From an uncultured Clostridia bacterium (GTDB lineage Bacteria; Bacillota; Clostridia; Oscillospirales; Ruminococcaceae): 64,000 nt of DNA. Where the stretch lies: positions 62,001 through 126,000 of the forward strand of contig CAMVDP010000002.1 of the NCBI GenBank assembly GCA_947166275.1. Direction: 5' to 3'. The first letter of the stretch is position 1. Every line of letters starts with the position of its first letter. Positions 52,967 through 60,676 of the stretch are shown here, piece by piece. Below the pieces are notes generated by a model. It had not been told where the DNA came from and did not search any database. It saw only the letters and a list, made by a program, of their open reading frames with translations. The position numbers were made by a program, and so were the translations under genes.

Positions 52967-52967
52967 T

Positions 52968-53318
52968 ATGACCGATATCGAAGAAGTAAAAACAGCTGTC
53001 AAGGCGCTGGATTCCAAGAAGGCAGGAAACATAAAGGTCATACGCATAGGCGACATCACAGTGCTCGCAAACTATTTCGTCATCGCGGAGGGCACAAGCT
53101 CGACACAGGTGAAGGCTCTCGCGGACGAGGTGGAGTTCAGAATGGGTGAGGCAGGTGTGCAGCCGAAATGCTCGATAAACCAGCAGGGCACGAACTGGAT
53201 AACCCTCGACTACATCGATGTGGTGGTGCACGTGTTCCTGAACGAGACCCGCGAGTTCTACGGGCTTGAAAAGCTGTGGGCGGACGGCGAGGAAGTTGAC
53301 ATTGCCACGCTCGCCTGA
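52968..53318 (+). CDS. rsfS: Ribosome silencing factor RsfS
   Basis: A 116-residue RsfS/YbeB/Iojap protein that binds uL14 and blocks subunit joining when nutrients are scarce. VIRIGDITVLANYFVIAEG lies near 21-39, and the C-terminal WITLDYIDVVVHVF and REFYGLEKLW are typical. AAAGGAGAA precedes the ATG, 1 nt after yqeK. Confidence 0.95.
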   Translation: MTDIEEVKTAVKALDSKKAGNIKVIRIGDITVLANYFVIAEGTSSTQVKALADEVEFRMGEAGVQPKCSINQQGTNWITLDYIDVVVHVFLNETREFYGLEKLWADGEEVDIATLA

Positions 53319-53332
53319 AAGCGAGACAGTAT

Positions 53333-53791
53333 ATGCGACTAAACAGAGTTATCGACAAGGAGACCGCGGAATTTCTGCTGCCGTATCTTCGCAAGCGCCT
53401 TCCGGTCGAGCATTATATGAAGTGCATGGGAAACCTGACGGCGAGAGAGTACCTCAAAGCGGCGGGTATAGCGCTGCGGACGACGTTCTCCGACGAAGAG
53501 AACGATATGCTCGAAAATGACGATGAGTGCTATCTGTTCGGACGGTGCTTCTCGATACCCGGAAAGACCGGAACGCCGCGGCCTATGGAAGCACCCGACC
53601 ACGAGGGCGACCTGTCTCTCGGACTGCTGTACCTTGACCGTGACAGTCCCGAAGAATTCAAGGACAGTCTCGGCGCATTCAGTTCAGCGTTCCACTGGTG
53701 GGAGATAAGCTTCGGAAGAGCGGAGTTAAGACCGGTTCTGCTGCAATACGGCTATCCCCTTGACAGCCGAACAAGTGAAAAAAGCCGATAA
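53333..53791 (+). CDS. Hypothetical protein
   Basis: A 152-residue soluble protein that I do not recognise. It has several acidic helices, a Cys pair (ECYLFGRC) near 66-73, and WWEISFGRAELRP near 122. No good ribosome binding site is seen, but the ATG closely follows rsfS. It overlaps the next unknown gene by 32 nt. Confidence 0.68.
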   Translation: MRLNRVIDKETAEFLLPYLRKRLPVEHYMKCMGNLTAREYLKAAGIALRTTFSDEENDMLENDDECYLFGRCFSIPGKTGTPRPMEAPDHEGDLSLGLLYLDRDSPEEFKDSLGAFSSAFHWWEISFGRAELRPVLLQYGYPLDSRTSEKSR

Positions 53792-54203
53792 GGGTGACAC
53801 GAAGGGGATCCCGGTAAACGTAAAGTATGACCGTGTTTTCAAGGTGGCGTACTTCGATTTTAACGAGTGGAAGTTAGAGCTCTCAACGCACAGCGGTTTA
53901 ATGAAATGGGACCCGGAGGACGTACAGCGCATAGGCGTGATGTACGCGGCGCTGCTGAAAGCCGGATATCCCGTGGAGCTGCACGATGACGAAAAGAAGC
54001 TCATACGCAGAGAGGTGCTGGATATCATCTCCGGCAAGGTGGATCGCGTGAAGCAGATGCAGGAAGAGAAAGAACTGCTCGAAGAAAACCGTAAAAAGTG
54101 CGGGAAAGCATGGTTTGAGCTGCTTTCCGCGATGGGAACAGAGGACGACGACAGCGGCGAATGGGACGATGACATCGGCGATAATGATGACTTCGACCTC
54201 TGA
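53760..54203 (+). CDS. Hypothetical protein with acidic tail
   Basis: A protein of up to 147 residues that I do not recognise. A first half with YDRVFKVAYFDFNEWKLEL is followed by a helical region, a coiled-coil-like stretch (about 90-112), and an Asp-rich end. The start is unclear: TTG at 53760 and GTG at 53775 both lack a clear ribosome binding site. It overlaps the preceding gene and is the last of this long plus-strand run. Confidence 0.62.
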   Translation: MTAEQVKKADKGDTKGIPVNVKYDRVFKVAYFDFNEWKLELSTHSGLMKWDPEDVQRIGVMYAALLKAGYPVELHDDEKKLIRREVLDIISGKVDRVKQMQEEKELLEENRKKCGKAWFELLSAMGTEDDDSGEWDDDIGDNDDFDL

Positions 54204-54273
54204 AATGTACACAATAACAGGGCAAAAAACTTGTCTGTTATGCCGAAAAAATGTAAAATTTTTAAAATAATGC

Positions 54274-54302
54274 TTGACAAATTTTGCAACATAAGGTATA
54301 AT
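54274..54302 (+). promoter_or_regulatory. Consensus promoter of rpsU
   Basis: An exact TTGACA (54274-54279) and an exact TATAAT (54297-54302) with a 17-nt spacer, leading a transcript with a leader of about 85 nt. Confidence 0.92.
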
Positions 54303-54396
54303 GTGTTGTGGGTTTATATAAAGCCCGTAATATCGTTATCATTACTTAGTTTTTGATATAACATCCTGTGTCGTAAGGCAAAGGGAGGGAAAATGA

Positions 54397-54573
54397 ATGG
54401 CAGAAATTCGTCTTGGTAAGAACGAATCGCTCGATACAGCTTTAAAGCGTTTCAAGCGTTCGTGCGCAAGAGACGGCGTACTTGCTGAAGTCCGCAAGAG
54501 AGAGCATTACGAGAAGCCTTCCGTAAAGCGTAAGAAGAAGTCTGAAGCTGCACGCAAGCGCAAGTTCAAGTAA
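54397..54573 (+). CDS. rpsU: Ribosomal protein bS21
   Basis: A 58-residue basic small-subunit protein. It begins [20 protein letters not shown], followed by [14 protein letters not shown] and an Arg/Lys-rich end. AAGGGAGGG lies 7 nt before the ATG at 54397; an overlapping out-of-frame ATG is at 54393. It has its own strong promoter and a stem-loop after the stop. Confidence 0.96.
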   Translation: MAEIRLGKNESLDTALKRFKRSCARDGVLAEVRKREHYEKPSVKRKKKSEAARKRKFK

Positions 54574-54616
54574 GCCGCAGGCAGACTGTATTTTACAGTA
54601 CGGATCACAAAGAAAT

Positions 54617-54651
54617 TTAAGCGGGTTCTGAGAGAGTCCGCTTAATTTATT
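54617..54651 (+). terminator. Terminator of rpsU
   Basis: An 8-bp stem TTAAGCGG/CCGCTTAA (54617-54624 with 54638-54645) followed by TTTATT. Read-through into yqeG, 18 nt away, is possible. Confidence 0.72.
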
Positions 54652-54668
54652 GTAAACGAGTTGATTTT

Positions 54669-55163
54669 ATGTTATTCAAGCCGGGCATCTGGATAAAAAA
54701 CGTGCTCAGCATAGACGAGGATTTCCTTAAACAGCACGGCATCGACGCGCTGATACTCGACCTCGACAATACCCTGTCCATGCACGGCGATCCCGCCGCG
54801 GAACAGGGCATCCCCGAATGGCTCGACAAGATGCACGGGCTCGGGGTAAAGATGATGGTAGTGTCAAACAATACCACCCGCCGCGTCGCACCGCTCGCAG
54901 GAAAGCTCGGGCTTCCGTTTATCGCGAACGGCGCCAAACCGCTCACTATCGGCATTACCCGTGCTCTGCGCATCCTCGGCACCGACAGGGAACGCACTGC
55001 CGTTGTCGGCGACCAGATTTTCACCGATGTTATGGGCGGCAATCTCGCACATACACAAACTATACTTGTAGAGCCGTTCCACCTTGAAAAAGGCATACTT
55101 TTCAAGATAAAACGCGGCGCGGAAAGCCTCGTGTTCAGGCGCGACTTTACAAAGCTCAAATAA
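54669..55163 (+). CDS. yqeG: YqeG-family HAD phosphatase
   Basis: A 164-residue HAD-family protein of the YqeG type. Motif I reads LDLDNTLSMHGD near 30-41, motif II VVSNNTTRR near 61, a Lys lies in NGAKP near 82, and motif IV VGDQIFTDVMGGN near 113. YqeG is close to mitochondrial GEP4 phosphatidylglycerophosphate phosphatase, so a lipid phosphate is a possible substrate (inference). Confidence 0.92.
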   Translation: MLFKPGIWIKNVLSIDEDFLKQHGIDALILDLDNTLSMHGDPAAEQGIPEWLDKMHGLGVKMMVVSNNTTRRVAPLAGKLGLPFIANGAKPLTIGITRALRILGTDRERTAVVGDQIFTDVMGGNLAHTQTILVEPFHLEKGILFKIKRGAESLVFRRDFTKLK

Positions 55164-55175
55164 AGGATAATTGCT

Positions 55176-56021
55176 ATGATAACTTTCGCACCGGGAGGAA
55201 ACTCCGACAGCTTCGGCAAACGCAAGTTCCCGGAGCAGCTTCCCGAATATCTGCTCTCAATGGGGCTCAACGGATATGAGGTCGAATGCGGACGCGGTGT
55301 GCGCATTTCCGACAAGACCTACGAGCTGCTGCCGAAGCTCGCCGCCGATAACGGCATTTACCTCACGCTGCACACGCAGTACTTCATCTCGCTCTCAAGC
55401 GAGAAGGAGGAAACGCGGCTCAAAAGCGTGGATTACATACTCGAAAGCGCACAGGCTGCAAAGAAGCTCGGCATACGCAAAATAGTCGTACACTCCGGTT
55501 CCTGCGCTAAAATGACCCGTGAAGCTGCCCTCGCACTCGCAAAGGACACTCTCACAAGGTCGCAGAAAGCACTGGACGAGGCGGGGCTCGCAGATATCAT
55601 CATCTGCCCCGAAACTATGGGCAAGATAAACCAGCTCGGTACGCTGTCAGAAGTCATCGAGCTCTGCGGCATCGACGAGCGGTTCCTGCCCTGCGTGGAT
55701 TTCGGTCATCTCAATGCCCGCACGCTCGGCGGACTGAAGACCGAAGCCGATTACGCCGCTGTGCTCGACGAGATAGAAAACAAACTCGGACATGACAGAC
55801 TTAAGCACTTCCACGTGCATTTCAGCAAGATCATGTACACCGACGGCGGTGAGAAAAAGCACCTCACCTTTGAGGACACCGAGTACGGGCCGCAGTTTGA
55901 ACCGCTCATGGAGCAGTTCGCGAAGCGCGATCTTGAACCCTCGATCGTCTGTGAGAGCGACGGTACTCAAGCCGAAGACGCAGCTGAAATGAAGCGTTAT
56001 TTCGAGAAGTTCAGGCACTGA
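55176..56021 (+). CDS. Endonuclease IV-like TIM-barrel protein
   Basis: A 281-residue TIM-barrel protein of the AP endonuclease 2 family. Candidate metal ligands follow the Nfo layout: His in LTLHTQY near 68, His in VVHSG near 103, Glu in CPETMGK near 147, Asp/His in CVDFGHLN near 173, His in HFHVHFSKI near 212 and Glu in CESDG near 258. It may be a deoxyribonuclease IV or a sugar-phosphate isomerase-like relative. The next gene follows almost immediately. Confidence 0.85.
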   Translation: MITFAPGGNSDSFGKRKFPEQLPEYLLSMGLNGYEVECGRGVRISDKTYELLPKLAADNGIYLTLHTQYFISLSSEKEETRLKSVDYILESAQAAKKLGIRKIVVHSGSCAKMTREAALALAKDTLTRSQKALDEAGLADIIICPETMGKINQLGTLSEVIELCGIDERFLPCVDFGHLNARTLGGLKTEADYAAVLDEIENKLGHDRLKHFHVHFSKIMYTDGGEKKHLTFEDTEYGPQFEPLMEQFAKRDLEPSIVCESDGTQAEDAAEMKRYFEKFRH

Positions 56022-56033
56022 ATGGAGCAAAAC

Positions 56034-57536
56034 ATGAAAAAACGGGCTTTTTCTGCTATAGCATTGACTGCCGCAATGGTGATCTGCACGCTGTTTACGG
56101 GAGTGAACGCAAGCGCGGCTTCACCGTATGACGGATATTCCGAAAGCTCTCCGTCTGTAGGATATCAGCTGCTGAAAAAAGATGCCGGCAGCACGAGCGG
56201 CAAACTTGCCGCTCCGAAGAATATCACTGCTACGGTAACAGATACATCGGCGAAGATCAAGTGGGACAAGGTCTCCGGCGCGGATTCGTACAGGATATAT
56301 TTCTACTCCGCGGAAAATGGTTCGTATGTTTATAAATACACGACAAAAAAAACTGCATATACCGTAAAATGGCTGAAAAGCAATACAAAATACAAATACA
56401 AAGTCAGCGCGGTGAAAGCCAGCAAAGAAAGCGCTCTCTCGTCAGCACAGAAATTCACCACAAAGAAGCCGAACAAGATACAGGCTCCCACAGAGATCAA
56501 AGCTTACACCACCGATACGGATGTCAAGCTCACATGGAAAGCGGTAGAAGGTGCCGTGAAATACAAGATCTGGTTCCATGACTATACGACGAATGAATAT
56601 ATTCATTATTACACGACAGAGGATCCATATTTTGAAAAGACGTTGGTACAAGGGGCCCACTATCTGATAAAATTGAGCGCCGTAGACAGCAGTGACAAAG
56701 AAAGCGAGCTGTCATTGCCGTACCGCTTTGCGATAAAAAAAGAGAACGATGAATACAGTATACCTGCCGCGGAAAACACATGGAAGTATATTGATCCGGA
56801 TGGGATCGGAACTGCCGGTCATCTTTCGGGAAAGACTGTCATAGTTACTATTTTTGCAGGCTGTAAGAACGGCAGCTGGGATATCAAAGGCAAAGACCGA
56901 AGCACATACTCAAATGCAAAAAAATACATCGGTATAGCTGCCAGATGGCTCACCGCCGAGGCAGCAGGATATGGAAAGAAAGCCGAGTTCGTATACGACT
57001 GGACAAAACATCCCGACATCATTTACCAATTCAATTACAACGCGGACCTGTCCGAATGGAAAGATGTGTATGACCCGTTGGTGGCGGATATAGACAAGAA
57101 GATCGATACTGCGGCGATTAAGGCAAATTACAATGCGGACAATGTGGTATTTCTGACGTTCATGAACTTCGACGGACGCTCCGCCGCATTCTGGGCTGTC
57201 GACAGATACCGCAACGGCTACAAATACCCCTACGAGATCCCGATCGTAAAAACAATCGTCCCAGCTGTCATCGCACATGAGATCCTGCACTGCTTCGGAG
57301 CTCCTGACATGTACGCCGACGGTGGTAAGGGCATAACAACCGATTTTATCGAGTACGCCAAGGATTCCAAGCTCAACGATATCATGCGCATCACATGGGA
57401 TCCCAAAACAGGTAAATATGTTTACGACAAGATATTAAACCACATCACCGAGGTCACGGCTTATTACGTCGGTCTTACAGACAGCTCCGCTTCCGTAAAG
57501 AAGTGGAATCTGCCCCCGCTCGAATATGCCGCGTAG
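56034..57536 (+). CDS. Secreted FN3 protein with metzincin-like zinc site
   Basis: A 500-residue exported protein. A signal peptide (KKR, hydrophobic core, ASAA cleavage region near residue 30) precedes two fibronectin type III-like domains at about 55-145 and 150-235. The remaining 260 residues carry HEILHCFGAPD, with H415, E416, H419 and D425 matching the HExxHxxGxxD metzincin pattern, preceded by a region with several Trp and Tyr. It has no sortase signal, dockerin or TM, so it is probably secreted. The substrate is unknown. GGAG precedes the ATG at 56034; an ATG at 56022 adds four residues. Confidence 0.85.
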   Translation: MKKRAFSAIALTAAMVICTLFTGVNASAASPYDGYSESSPSVGYQLLKKDAGSTSGKLAAPKNITATVTDTSAKIKWDKVSGADSYRIYFYSAENGSYVYKYTTKKTAYTVKWLKSNTKYKYKVSAVKASKESALSSAQKFTTKKPNKIQAPTEIKAYTTDTDVKLTWKAVEGAVKYKIWFHDYTTNEYIHYYTTEDPYFEKTLVQGAHYLIKLSAVDSSDKESELSLPYRFAIKKENDEYSIPAAENTWKYIDPDGIGTAGHLSGKTVIVTIFAGCKNGSWDIKGKDRSTYSNAKKYIGIAARWLTAEAAGYGKKAEFVYDWTKHPDIIYQFNYNADLSEWKDVYDPLVADIDKKIDTAAIKANYNADNVVFLTFMNFDGRSAAFWAVDRYRNGYKYPYEIPIVKTIVPAVIAHEILHCFGAPDMYADGGKGITTDFIEYAKDSKLNDIMRITWDPKTGKYVYDKILNHITEVTAYYVGLTDSSASVKKWNLPPLEYAA

Positions 57537-57551
57537 CAAGGAGAATACAAC

Positions 57552-57974
57552 ATGAAAATTTTCATTATCAACGGACCCAATCTTGACATGCTCGGACTTC
57601 GCGAGCCGGAGATCTACGGCGCAGATACGATGGAATCCATTAACCGTGAGATCGCCGAATACTGTAAGGGGGTGGGTGTGGAGCCGGAGTTTTACCAGTC
57701 CAACTCCGAAGGCGGACTGATCGATATCATACATTCAGCTCGCGGAAACGCGGACGGGATAGTGATAAACGCGGGAGCGTACACACACTACAGCATAGCG
57801 ATACGTGACGCGATCGCGGCTGTGGAGCTGCCCTGCGTGGAGGTGCATCTCTCGAACGTGCACAAGCGCGAGGAATTCCGGCACAAGTCCATGTTATCGG
57901 CGGTATGCACCGGTGTGATATGCGGTTTCGGGAAAAAGGTCTACAGACTCGCGATAGACGCATTGAGCCTGTAA
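57552..57974 (+). CDS. aroQ: 3-dehydroquinate dehydratase, type II
   Basis: A 140-residue type II dehydroquinase of the shikimate pathway. NGPNLDMLGLREPEIYG lies at 7-23 with catalytic Arg and Tyr, QSNSEGGLIDIIH near 51, NAGAYTHYS near 73, and EVHLSNVHKREEFRHKS near 97. The family forms dodecamers. CAAGGAGAA precedes the ATG. It is followed 19 nt downstream by the M24 peptidase, an order common in Firmicutes. Confidence 0.96.
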   Translation: MKIFIINGPNLDMLGLREPEIYGADTMESINREIAEYCKGVGVEPEFYQSNSEGGLIDIIHSARGNADGIVINAGAYTHYSIAIRDAIAAVELPCVEVHLSNVHKREEFRHKSMLSAVCTGVICGFGKKVYRLAIDALSL

Positions 57975-57993
57975 TATAAAGGAGAATTGCGAC

Positions 57994-59061
57994 ATGACAC
58001 GAACAGACAGGATAGCGGCGGAGCTTAAAGACCCAACACATGCTGCGCTCATAACAAGCCCTGTGGCAAGGCAGTACGCCAACGGCTTCAAGTCATCGGC
58101 GGGCATTGTTTTCGTAACGCGTGAGAAAAGCTACTTCCTCATCGACGCGAGATACTACGAAAAAGCCGCACAGCAGGCGGAAGGTGTCGAAGTGCAGCTG
58201 CTCACCGATATCCGCAAGCAGCTCTGGAGCATAATCGAAACACACGGCATAAAGGTCATTTCCATTGAGAGCAAGACCGTCACGGTGAACGAGCTTGAGG
58301 ATTTCAAGAAGCTCTTCAACCCGCTGATAGTCGACCATTCCAACTGGCTCTCCACAACGTTGGAGAAAATGCGTATTATCAAAAGCCCGGAGGAGATACA
58401 GAAGATCGAAGCGGCGCAGCATATTTCTGACGCGGCTCTTTCGAAGCTGCTAACCAACATACGCCCCGGCATGACCGAGAAGCAGGTCGCTTCTGTGCTC
58501 GATTTCTACATGATGGATCTCGGTGCCGACGGAATATCCTTCGAGACCATCGCGGCAAGCGGTATCAACTCCGCCTGCCCCCACGCAGTCCCTACTGACA
58601 AGCCGATACAGAAGGGCGAGTTCCTTACGCTTGATTTCGGTGCAGTCGTTGACGGATATCACTCCGATATGACACGTACTGTGGTAATAGGCGAACCTAC
58701 CGAGGAAATGACAAAAGTGTACAACGCCGTGCTCGGAGCACAGACCGACGCGCTCAAGGCTGTTCACGCAGATATTACCGGTAAGCTCCTCGACAGCGTG
58801 GCAAGAAGCACACTCGAAGCCTGGGGATACGAAAAGTACTTCTCACATGGGCTCGGACACGGTGTCGGACTTGAGATACATGAATCCCCCACAGTCTCAT
58901 CGAAAAGCCCTTTCACCCTCCACGAGGGAATGATAATCACCATTGAGCCTGGCGTGTATATCCCGCATAAATACGGCGTGCGCATAGAGGACATGGTAGT
59001 GGTGACCACCGACGGCTGCATCGACCTCGCACACAGCCCCAAAACGCTTATAAGGATATGA
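57994..59061 (+). CDS. M24-family Xaa-Pro peptidase
   Basis: A 355-residue creatinase/aminopeptidase P-type metallopeptidase. A N-terminal creatinase fold (1-120) precedes the pita-bread domain with metal ligands in LDFGAVVDGYHSDMTR near 210-225, GHGVGLEIHE near 285, TIEPGVYI near 310 and IEDMVVV near 330. It probably releases N-terminal residues preceding proline. AAGGAGAA precedes the ATG. In many Firmicutes it lies between aroQ and efp, as here. Confidence 0.95.
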   Translation: MTRTDRIAAELKDPTHAALITSPVARQYANGFKSSAGIVFVTREKSYFLIDARYYEKAAQQAEGVEVQLLTDIRKQLWSIIETHGIKVISIESKTVTVNELEDFKKLFNPLIVDHSNWLSTTLEKMRIIKSPEEIQKIEAAQHISDAALSKLLTNIRPGMTEKQVASVLDFYMMDLGADGISFETIAASGINSACPHAVPTDKPIQKGEFLTLDFGAVVDGYHSDMTRTVVIGEPTEEMTKVYNAVLGAQTDALKAVHADITGKLLDSVARSTLEAWGYEKYFSHGLGHGVGLEIHESPTVSSKSPFTLHEGMIITIEPGVYIPHKYGVRIEDMVVVTTDGCIDLAHSPKTLIRI

Positions 59062-59144
59062 TGTGTGAAGATAGCCGATTTGAGCTCCCGCTACAGCGGA
59101 AAATTCGGCAAAACGCAAAAAATTCCGAAAATTTTTAAAAACTA

Positions 59145-59173
59145 TTGCTTTTTTTTCGAAAATATAGTACAAT
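59145..59173 (+). promoter_or_regulatory. Promoter of efp
   Basis: TTGCTT (59145-59150) and TACAAT (59168-59173) with a 17-nt spacer; efp starts 61 nt beyond the -10. Confidence 0.75.
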
Positions 59174-59234
59174 ATATAAAATGTGATAATGTGCAGATAA
59201 CGGAAACACGGCATATTACAAGGAGGATAAACCA

Positions 59235-59798
59235 ATGATAACAGCAGGCGATTTCAGAAACGGTATGACATTCGAAGAAGACGGACAGGTAATGCAGGTC
59301 GTCGAGTTCCAGCATGTTAAGCCCGGTAAGGGTGCCGCTTTCGTAAGAACAAAGACCAAGAACGTTCTCACAGGCGCAGTAGTTGAAAAGTCATACAACC
59401 CCACAGCAAAGTTCCCTACCGCTTTCATTGAGAGAAAGGATATGGAATACACATACGCCGACGGCGAACTGTACCACTTCATGGACAGCGAGACATACGA
59501 GGACGTTCCGATCAACGCGTCTGAAGTCGGCGACAGCTTCAAGTTCGTAAAGGAGAACACAGTCTGCAAGATCCTTTCCTACAAGGGCAAGGTATTCGGC
59601 GTTGAACCGCCTAACTTCGTAGAACTCGAAGTAACACAGACTGACCCCGGCTTCAAGGGCGATACTGCTACCAACGCTACAAAGCCCGCTACACTCGAGA
59701 CCGGTGCAGAGATCAGAGTTCCGCTCTTCATCGATATCGGTGATGTTATCCGTATCGATACAAGAACCGGCGAGTACATGGAGCGCGCAAACAAGTAA
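59235..59798 (+). CDS. efp: Elongation factor P
   Basis: A 187-residue factor that rescues ribosomes at polyproline stretches. Three OB-like domains are present. The loop carrying the modified Lys reads [12 protein letters not shown] near 30-41. The C-terminal signature [16 protein letters not shown] and [12 protein letters not shown] near 175 are typical. ACAAGGAGGA lies upstream of the ATG. It follows the M24 gene but has its own promoter. Confidence 0.97.
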   Translation: MITAGDFRNGMTFEEDGQVMQVVEFQHVKPGKGAAFVRTKTKNVLTGAVVEKSYNPTAKFPTAFIERKDMEYTYADGELYHFMDSETYEDVPINASEVGDSFKFVKENTVCKILSYKGKVFGVEPPNFVELEVTQTDPGFKGDTATNATKPATLETGAEIRVPLFIDIGDVIRIDTRTGEYMERANK

Positions 59799-59834
59799 GA
59801 ACTGTTTTATAACTATGATCATGAGGTGTATGTT

Positions 59835-60239
59835 ATGGAAAACATGACCATTGCCGAAAAGGTATCATATATCAAAGGCCTTGCCGAAGGACTCAAGCTC
59901 AATACAGAGACTCCCGAGGGCAAGATTCTCGCGGCTATCATCGATGTGCTCGGTGATATCGCACTCAACATCGAAGATATCGACAGCGACCTTGCCGACG
60001 TTTCCGATGTCGTTACAGACCTTGAGGAAAGCGTTATGAACCTTGAGGACGAAGTTTACGGCACAGAGGACGACGACTACGGCGATGACGACGAGGATGA
60101 TGACTCTTATGAGATCACCTGCCCGAACTGCAATAACACGATGGTGACAGACTTCGCCACTATTGAGTCGGGTAACCTTGTCTGCCCCAACTGCGGCAGT
60201 GTCATCGAGTTCGAGATCGACGACGAAGACGACGAATAA
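59835..60239 (+). CDS. CD1247-type protein with zinc ribbon
   Basis: A 134-residue protein. The N-terminal helical hairpin (AEKVSYIKGLAEGLKL ... EGKILAAIIDVLGDIA) resembles the CD1247 N-terminal family of Clostridia, function unknown. A run of acidic residues follows, then a zinc ribbon with CPNCNN and CPNCGS, and an acidic end. AGGTG lies 6 nt before the ATG at 59835. It follows efp closely. Confidence 0.8.
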   Translation: MENMTIAEKVSYIKGLAEGLKLNTETPEGKILAAIIDVLGDIALNIEDIDSDLADVSDVVTDLEESVMNLEDEVYGTEDDDYGDDDEDDDSYEITCPNCNNTMVTDFATIESGNLVCPNCGSVIEFEIDDEDDE

Positions 60240-60274
60240 TACGGCAATAACGCCTATTATAAACAAAACAAAAA

Positions 60275-60599
60275 TGTTTCGGGGCGGAGTGAAATTCTCC
60301 ACCGGCGGTGCTGCACGACGCAGCCGTTAAGCTCCTGCGAGAGAGCTGACGATAGTCCGCGAACGCCTTATATGGTGCCGAATCGGTGAAATTCCGATAC
60401 CGACGGTAAACGGATAACTGTGGTGGGTGTATGCGCCCATAGGAGATCCTGCTGCATGACGCAGCAAAGGAGCTCCCCAGAGCGCGTCAGGACGACGCGC
60501 CCATAGGAGATCCTGCTGCATGACGCAGCAAAGGAGCTCCCCAGAGCGCGTCAGGACGACGCGCCCATAGGAGATCCGAAAGTCCGGATGAAAGAAACA
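60275..60599 (+). promoter_or_regulatory. FMN riboswitch (RFN element) with expanded P6 arm
   Basis: The conserved RFN segments are present in order: GGGGCGGAGTGAAATTC and CCACCGGCGGT near 60281-60309, a GCTGC/GCAGC hairpin in the P3 position, AGTCCGCGAACGCC, GGTGAAATTCCGATACCGACGGT split around 60384-60407, and AGTCCGGATGAAAG at 60581-60594. P1 pairs TGTTTC (60275-60280) with GAAACA (60594-60599). The usual aptamer is near 120-150 nt; here it spans 325 nt, because CCGAC (60400-60404) and GTCCGG (60582-60587) enclose an extra stem CGGAT/ATCCG (60411-60415 with 60574-60578) and a tandem repeat. FMN binding should favour the terminator at 60616-60650 and shut off ribU. Confidence 0.93.
60433..60577 (+). 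repeat. 64-bp tandem repeat inside the FMN riboswitch (2.3 copies)
   Basis: Two identical 64-bp copies (60433-60496 and 60497-60560) and the first 17 bp of a third (60561-60577). Each unit has TGCTGC/GCAGCA with an ATGAC loop, flanked by GGAG/CTCC. GCGCGTC/GACGCGC with an AGGAC loop spans each unit junction. The repeat lies at the tip of the extended P6 arm. Confidence 0.95.
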
Positions 60600-60615
60600 A
60601 GCCTGTAAAGGTGTC

Positions 60616-60650
60616 GCCCTGCTGTTTTTATGCGCAGCAGGGCGTTTTTG
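60616..60650 (+). terminator. Riboswitch-controlled terminator before ribU
   Basis: A perfect 9-bp stem GCCCTGCTG/CAGCAGGGC (60616-60624 with 60635-60643), then GTTTTTG. It ends 27 nt before the ribU ATG. Confidence 0.93.
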
Positions 60651-60676
60651 TTCCTCCGAAGGAAATGGAGTACATC

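Noticed and set aside
60433-60577. Tandem repeats considered as a CRISPR array
   Set aside because: The 64-bp copies are directly adjacent with no unique spacers and lie within a riboswitch arm; no cas genes are near.
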